DNA of 64,000 nucleotides. Origin: Actinomycetes bacterium. GTDB lineage: Bacteria > Actinomycetota > Acidimicrobiia > Acidimicrobiales > Palsa-688. The position numbers and the translations under genes were made by a program. Numbering within the stretch: the first letter of the stretch is position 1; every line of letters starts with the position of its first letter. Positions 60,554 to 64,000 of the stretch are shown piece by piece. The stretch spans positions 1 to 64,000 of the forward strand of contig JAJYLA010000001.1 of the NCBI GenBank assembly GCA_021788115.1, in the 5' to 3' direction. The notes under the pieces were generated by a model that saw only the letters and a list, made by a program, of their open reading frames with translations, had not been told where the DNA came from and did not search any database.

Positions 60554-61519
60554 CTATTCCGCGGCGCCGAGGACAAGGGCGAGCAGCGCCATGCGCATGA
60601 CCACCCCGTTGTACGCCTCGAACCAGTACCGGGCGTGCCGCGTGCTGTCCACGTCGGTGGGCAGCTCGTCCATCCTCGGCAGGGAGTGGAGGATGATGGC
60701 GTTGCTCTTCGCCTTGCTCCGCAGCAGCTCCCGGGTGACCTTGTACGCGGCGGGCGTGAGCCCCTTGTCGGCGTTCTCCGGGTCGACGCGCGACTTCGTG
60801 TAGTCGGCCTGCACCACGGGCTCCATGTAGATCACGTCGGCCTCTTCGATGCACTTGTCGACCGACTCCACCTCCCGGTAGTGCACGTTGCGGGCGTCGA
60901 TGTCCGCCTTGATCTCCTCCGGCAGGGACATGTCCGGCGGGAACACCAGCGCCGCCTCCATGTCGAACTGCGACATGGCGTAGACGATCGAGTGCATCGT
61001 GCGCATCCGGCCGTCCCCGACGCAGAGCACGGTCAGGCCGTCGAGGGTCCCCTTGTCCTTCCAGATGGTGTAGAGGTCCGTCAGGACCTGGGTGGGGTGC
61101 TCCCCCCAACCGTCACCGCAGTTGATCACCGGGACCGACGCCCACCTGGCCGCTTCGGCGGGGGCACCCTGCTGGTAGTGGCGCATGGCGATGACGTCGC
61201 CGTAGTACTCGAGCATGTGGACGGTGTCCTTGATGCTTTCCTGGTAGAAGTCGCCGGCACGCGTCATCTTGGCGTCGGAGAAGCCGAGGACGTGACCGCC
61301 CAGCCGGTGCATCGCCGCCTCGGTGGCGAGGCGGGTCCGGGTGCTCGGCTGGTAGAAGGCCGTCAGCAGCGTCTTCGACCGCAGCAGATCGGCGTTGCTG
61401 CGCTTCTCCGCGTAGACCTTCAGCTCGTCGGCCACGCGGAAGATCTCGAGGTATTCGTCGCGCTCGAAGTCCTTGAGCGACAGGATGTCACGTCCCTGGA
61501 AGCTCCTCAACGGGATCAC
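60554..61519 (-). CDS. Aspartate carbamoyltransferase-like protein with altered substrate site
   Basis: 321 aa resembling PyrB. STRTR (59-63) and GEHPTQVLTDL (140-150) are intact. The Ser80/Lys84 loop of ATCase is rewritten (KMTRAGDFYQES). The aspartate-binding Arg-x-Gln (MTRVQ in E. coli) reads YMEPVVQADY, losing the Arg. HPLPR is HSLPRMDEL. The end DVDSTRHARYWFEAYN matches ATCase. It therefore probably carbamoylates or decarbamoylates something other than aspartate. First enzyme of the operon; 9 nt before the YgeW-like gene, 56 nt after the permease gene. It is not next to pyrimidine genes. Confidence 0.85.
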   Translation of the reverse strand: MIPLRSFQGRDILSLKDFERDEYLEIFRVADELKVYAEKRSNADLLRSKTLLTAFYQPSTRTRLATEAAMHRLGGHVLGFSDAKMTRAGDFYQESIKDTVHMLEYYGDVIAMRHYQQGAPAEAARWASVPVINCGDGWGEHPTQVLTDLYTIWKDKGTLDGLTVLCVGDGRMRTMHSIVYAMSQFDMEAALVFPPDMSLPEEIKADIDARNVHYREVESVDKCIEEADVIYMEPVVQADYTKSRVDPENADKGLTPAAYKVTRELLRSKAKSNAIILHSLPRMDELPTDVDSTRHARYWFEAYNGVVMRMALLALVLGAAE

Positions 61520-61575
61520 TCCTCCTAGAGTGCGGGTAAGTGCTGGACGAAGGCGTCGGTGCCCGGGAGGACACG

Positions 61576-62538
61576 TCAGCCCCCCTCCCGGCTGTAGGGC
61601 ACGCCGAGCGCCGCGGGCGTCCCGAGCCTCCGCTTCGCCCAGCCGGTCGAGGCGGCGACGAGGACCACGACGGTCATGACGTACGGCACGGCCGAGAAGA
61701 ACTCGCTCGGCAGCGCATGGATACCCCGGGCCTGGAGGGTGGGTCCGAGGGCCACGAACGCGCCGAAAAGGTAGGCGCCGAGCAGCAGAAGGTCGGGGCG
61801 CCAGAAGGCGAAGATGACGAGGGCGATCGCGATCCAGCCGTCGCCGGCTGTGAGCCCGTCGGTCCAGAACGGCGCCAGGGCCAGGGTGAAATAGGCGCCG
61901 CCCAGACCGGCCAGTGCGCCTCCGAGGACGGTGTGGGCGTAGCGGTACCGGGTGACGTTGATGCCCATGGCGTCGGCGGCCGCCGGGGACTCACCCACCG
62001 AGCGCAGGTACAGCCCGGTGCGGGTCCGGAAGAGGTACCACATGGCGACTGCGACGAGGATCACCGAGAAGTACACGAGCGGGTCCTCGTGGAAGACGAT
62101 CGGCCCGACGATCGGCAGGTTCTTCAGGCCGAAGAGGTCGACGGCCTTGTACTGGTGCAGGCCGTGGATCCCGCCGACCTTCCAGACCTGCCCCACGTAC
62201 GACGACAACCCGGCCGTTCCGGCGAAGATCGTGAGGGCGAGGCCGGACACGATCTGGTTGACGCGCACGGTGATCGACAAGAAGGCGTGGATCAGGGCCA
62301 TGACCGCCCCCGCCGCGGCGGCGCCGAGAAGCGCCGCGAGGAGGACCAGCGCCGCCGGGCCGCCGAGTTTCTGGGACACGGTGAACCCCGACACCGCTCC
62401 CATGAGCATCATGCCTTCCACTCCCAGGTTGAGGACCCCGGAGCGCTCCGCGAGAAGCTCGCCGAGGCCGGCCAGCACGAGCGGGGTGCCGTTGCCGATC
62501 GCCGTGACGATCAGCGCGATCACGATGTTGCGGTTCAC
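61576..62538 (-). CDS. ABC transporter permease, BMP/nucleoside type (second set, NupQ-like)
   Basis: 320 aa, about nine membrane helices. GVLNLGVEGMMLMGAV and YLRSVGESPAAADAMGI mark it as the YufQ/NupQ partner, a paralogue of the permease at 54905. Its GTG start overlaps the stop of the other permease gene (GTGA). It is followed after 56 nt by the ATCase-like gene. Confidence 0.9.
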   Translation of the reverse strand: MNRNIVIALIVTAIGNGTPLVLAGLGELLAERSGVLNLGVEGMMLMGAVSGFTVSQKLGGPAALVLLAALLGAAAAGAVMALIHAFLSITVRVNQIVSGLALTIFAGTAGLSSYVGQVWKVGGIHGLHQYKAVDLFGLKNLPIVGPIVFHEDPLVYFSVILVAVAMWYLFRTRTGLYLRSVGESPAAADAMGINVTRYRYAHTVLGGALAGLGGAYFTLALAPFWTDGLTAGDGWIAIALVIFAFWRPDLLLLGAYLFGAFVALGPTLQARGIHALPSEFFSAVPYVMTVVVLVAASTGWAKRRLGTPAALGVPYSREGG

Positions 62539-63725
62539 CGGGCCACCTCCGTCGCCGAGACCCCGTCACGGGGGACCTCGGAGGCCGGCGGGCGGGCCGC
62601 GAGATGGGTCGTGGCGCCGGGCAGGCGGCGCGTCACCCGGTAGCGGGTGAGGATCTCCCCCCCGAGAACACAGAAGAGGATGATCCCCTGCATCGTACCG
62701 ACGAGCCCGGCGGGGAACGACGGGCCTTGCAGGGCGTTGCCGGAGTTGCTCAGCGCGCCGATGAAGAGCGAGGAGATGATGACGGCGAGGGGGTTGTACA
62801 GCGCCAGGGCGCCGACCACGATGCCCGTGTAGCCGTACCCCGCCTGCTGCAGGCCACGGGGATCCAGGACGTGGCCGAAGTCGCCGATCTGGCTCGCGCC
62901 GCCGAGGCCGGCGGCGAGGCCCGACACGGCCATGACCGAGACGATCTTGCGCTTCGTACGGATGCCGGCGTACTCGGCGGCGGCGCGGGCGTCGCCGATG
63001 ACGCGCATCTCGAAGCCGTAGCGGGTGGAGCGCACGAGGAACCACAGGCCGATGGCGAGGACCGCGCCCACGACGAACCCGAACGGCAGGACGAACGAGC
63101 CGGCGGTGAACACCGGCCAGTTGGCGGCGGCAGCCAGGTTCTTGCCCGTCGGGAAGACCCGGGCGCTCGGGGTGCTCAGATCCCGCCAGTACGACGTGCT
63201 GTCGTAGATCAGGTAGTACATGAAGTAGCCGGCGACGTAGTTGAGCATGAGCGAGACGAGGATCTCGTTCGTGCGGAAGTAGGCGCGCAGGATGCCCGGG
63301 ATCACCGCCCACAGCGCGCCGCCGGCGACGCCGGCCACCATCATCGCGAGCACGAGCAGCGGGCGGGGCCAGCTGGCGAGCGCCAGCCCCGCGCCAGAGG
63401 CGGCGACGGCTCCCATGTAGAGCTGGCCCTCGCCGCCGATGTTCCAGGTCCGCATCCGGAAGGCGATCGCCGCCGCGAGACCCGTGAAGAGCATGGGCGT
63501 GGAGTACACGAACGTGGCCGTCAGTCCGCCCTTGGCCGTGACCGCCGCCTGGAACATCTGCCGGTAGGCGCTGACAGGGTTGTGGCCGGTGGCGGCGAGC
63601 ACGACGCCCGCGATGATCAACGCGAGGACCAGGGACGCGACCGGCACCACCCAGGCGAGCCACCGCGGGATGTCCAGTCGCCGTTCGATGCGGACCGACC
63701 GGAGGGCGGAGACCCGGCTGCTCAT
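62535..63725 (-). CDS. ABC transporter permease, BMP/nucleoside type (second set, NupP-like)
   Basis: 396 aa from ATG 63725, with about ten hydrophobic helices. RTWNIGGEGQLYMGAV and YFRTNEILVSLMLNYVAGYF are the signature segments of the larger permease, paralogous to the one at 53715. It is coupled on both sides: ATGA with the ATPase gene and GTGA with the second permease. A C-terminal tail of about 40 residues is variable. Confidence 0.9.
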   Translation of the reverse strand: MSSRVSALRSVRIERRLDIPRWLAWVVPVASLVLALIIAGVVLAATGHNPVSAYRQMFQAAVTAKGGLTATFVYSTPMLFTGLAAAIAFRMRTWNIGGEGQLYMGAVAASGAGLALASWPRPLLVLAMMVAGVAGGALWAVIPGILRAYFRTNEILVSLMLNYVAGYFMYYLIYDSTSYWRDLSTPSARVFPTGKNLAAAANWPVFTAGSFVLPFGFVVGAVLAIGLWFLVRSTRYGFEMRVIGDARAAAEYAGIRTKRKIVSVMAVSGLAAGLGGASQIGDFGHVLDPRGLQQAGYGYTGIVVGALALYNPLAVIISSLFIGALSNSGNALQGPSFPAGLVGTMQGIILFCVLGGEILTRYRVTRRLPGATTHLAARPPASEVPRDGVSATEVAR

Positions 63726-64000
63726 GCCGCGGCCCCCGCCATCATCAGCCCGAGCTTCTCGCGGCTCACCTCGCGCGGGCACACCACGCCCACGACGCGC
63801 CCGCCGTAGAAGACCGCCACCCTGTCGCAGAGGGAAAGGACTTCGTCGAGGTCCTCGCTTACGAGCACGACACCGACCCCCGACGCCGCGGTGTCGAGGA
63901 GCGTCTTCCAGACGTCCTGGGTGGAGTTGACGTCGAGGCCGCGCGTCGGCGACGCCGCGACGAGCACCCGCGGCTTCGACGACAGCTCCCGGGCCAGAAG
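63722..64000 (-). CDS. ABC ATPase, second nucleoside-type set, 5' part outside window
   Basis: The last 92 residues of a two-domain ATPase like the one at 57013: LLARELSSKPRVLVAASPTRGLDV then GVVLVSEDLDEVLSLCDRVAVFY. The gene continues beyond the right edge. Its stop overlaps the permease start as ATGA. In the usual gene order a binding-protein gene would lie further upstream, outside the window. Confidence 0.88.
   Translation of the reverse strand, partial: LLARELSSKPRVLVAASPTRGLDVNSTQDVWKTLLDTAASGVGVVLVSEDLDEVLSLCDRVAVFYGGRVVGVVCPREVSREKLGLMMAGAAA

Overview
The window is a very G+C-rich chromosomal segment from an actinomycete-type bacterium. GTG and TTG starts, 4-nt start/stop overlaps and leaderless-looking promoters are all frequent. 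A MurA with Asp in place of the catalytic Cys, an NDMA-dependent-type alcohol dehydrogenase, a 10-methyl-fatty-acid-type gene pair and a small bL37-like ribosomal protein all point to Actinomycetota. A deep lineage such as Acidimicrobiia is plausible, but I cannot place it from sequence alone. I saw no rRNA or tRNA gene, IS element, prophage or CRISPR array.

Layout. Positions 1-9000 carry housekeeping genes: rsmI, a DUF192 protein, the GTPase ychF, a tiny basic bL37-like protein, a PfkB kinase, an M1 aminopeptidase, a metallophosphoesterase and xseAB. Positions 9200-15200 hold a DEAD-box helicase, a channel-like membrane protein, murA, a thioesterase and an RpiR regulator. Positions 15240-19850 hold a short-form NAD-glutamate dehydrogenase downstream of a coupled pair: an uncharacterised protein and a CdiA-tRNase-like PD-(D/E)XK protein. 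Positions 20100-25140 hold an alcohol dehydrogenase, an acyl-CoA synthetase-alkA-flavoprotein operon and a fatty acid desaturase. Positions 25390-31800 hold two FCD-type GntR regulators, an orphan Pch2/TRIP13-like AAA+ ATPase, a bicupin, a methyltransferase and an acyl-CoA dehydrogenase.

Positions 31850-34610 carry a cyclopropane-synthase-like methyltransferase and an FAD oxidoreductase resembling the tmsB/tmsA (bfaB/bfaA) pair that makes 10-methyl branched fatty acids. Positions 34620-40550 are an FtsX-type ABC exporter with two ATPases and an upstream membrane-anchored propeller protein. Positions 40800-48060 hold LigD (phosphoesterase plus polymerase, no ligase), a CDF metal transporter, a DapA-family aldolase, an endonuclease V homologue, two membrane proteins, a decayed nitronate monooxygenase and a LysE exporter. 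Positions 48308-51850 hold a tandem-domain CsrA, a hemerythrin-like protein and a divergent sulfatase and sulfotransferase.

Positions 51890-64000 are the most coherent accessory system. Adenine deaminase is followed by a complete BMP-type nucleoside/nucleobase ABC importer. Converging on it is an operon with a second ABC module, an ATCase-like carbamoyltransferase, a YgeW-like carbamoyltransferase and carbamate kinase. The inferred role is uptake of purines or related N-heterocycles, breakdown to a carbamoylated intermediate, phosphorolysis to carbamoyl phosphate and ATP formation by carbamate kinase. The carbamoyltransferases have altered amino-acid-side motifs, so their substrates are unknown.

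Many first genes have a TANNNT hexamer ending 6-10 nt before the start codon, which suggests widespread leaderless transcription and helped decide several starts below.
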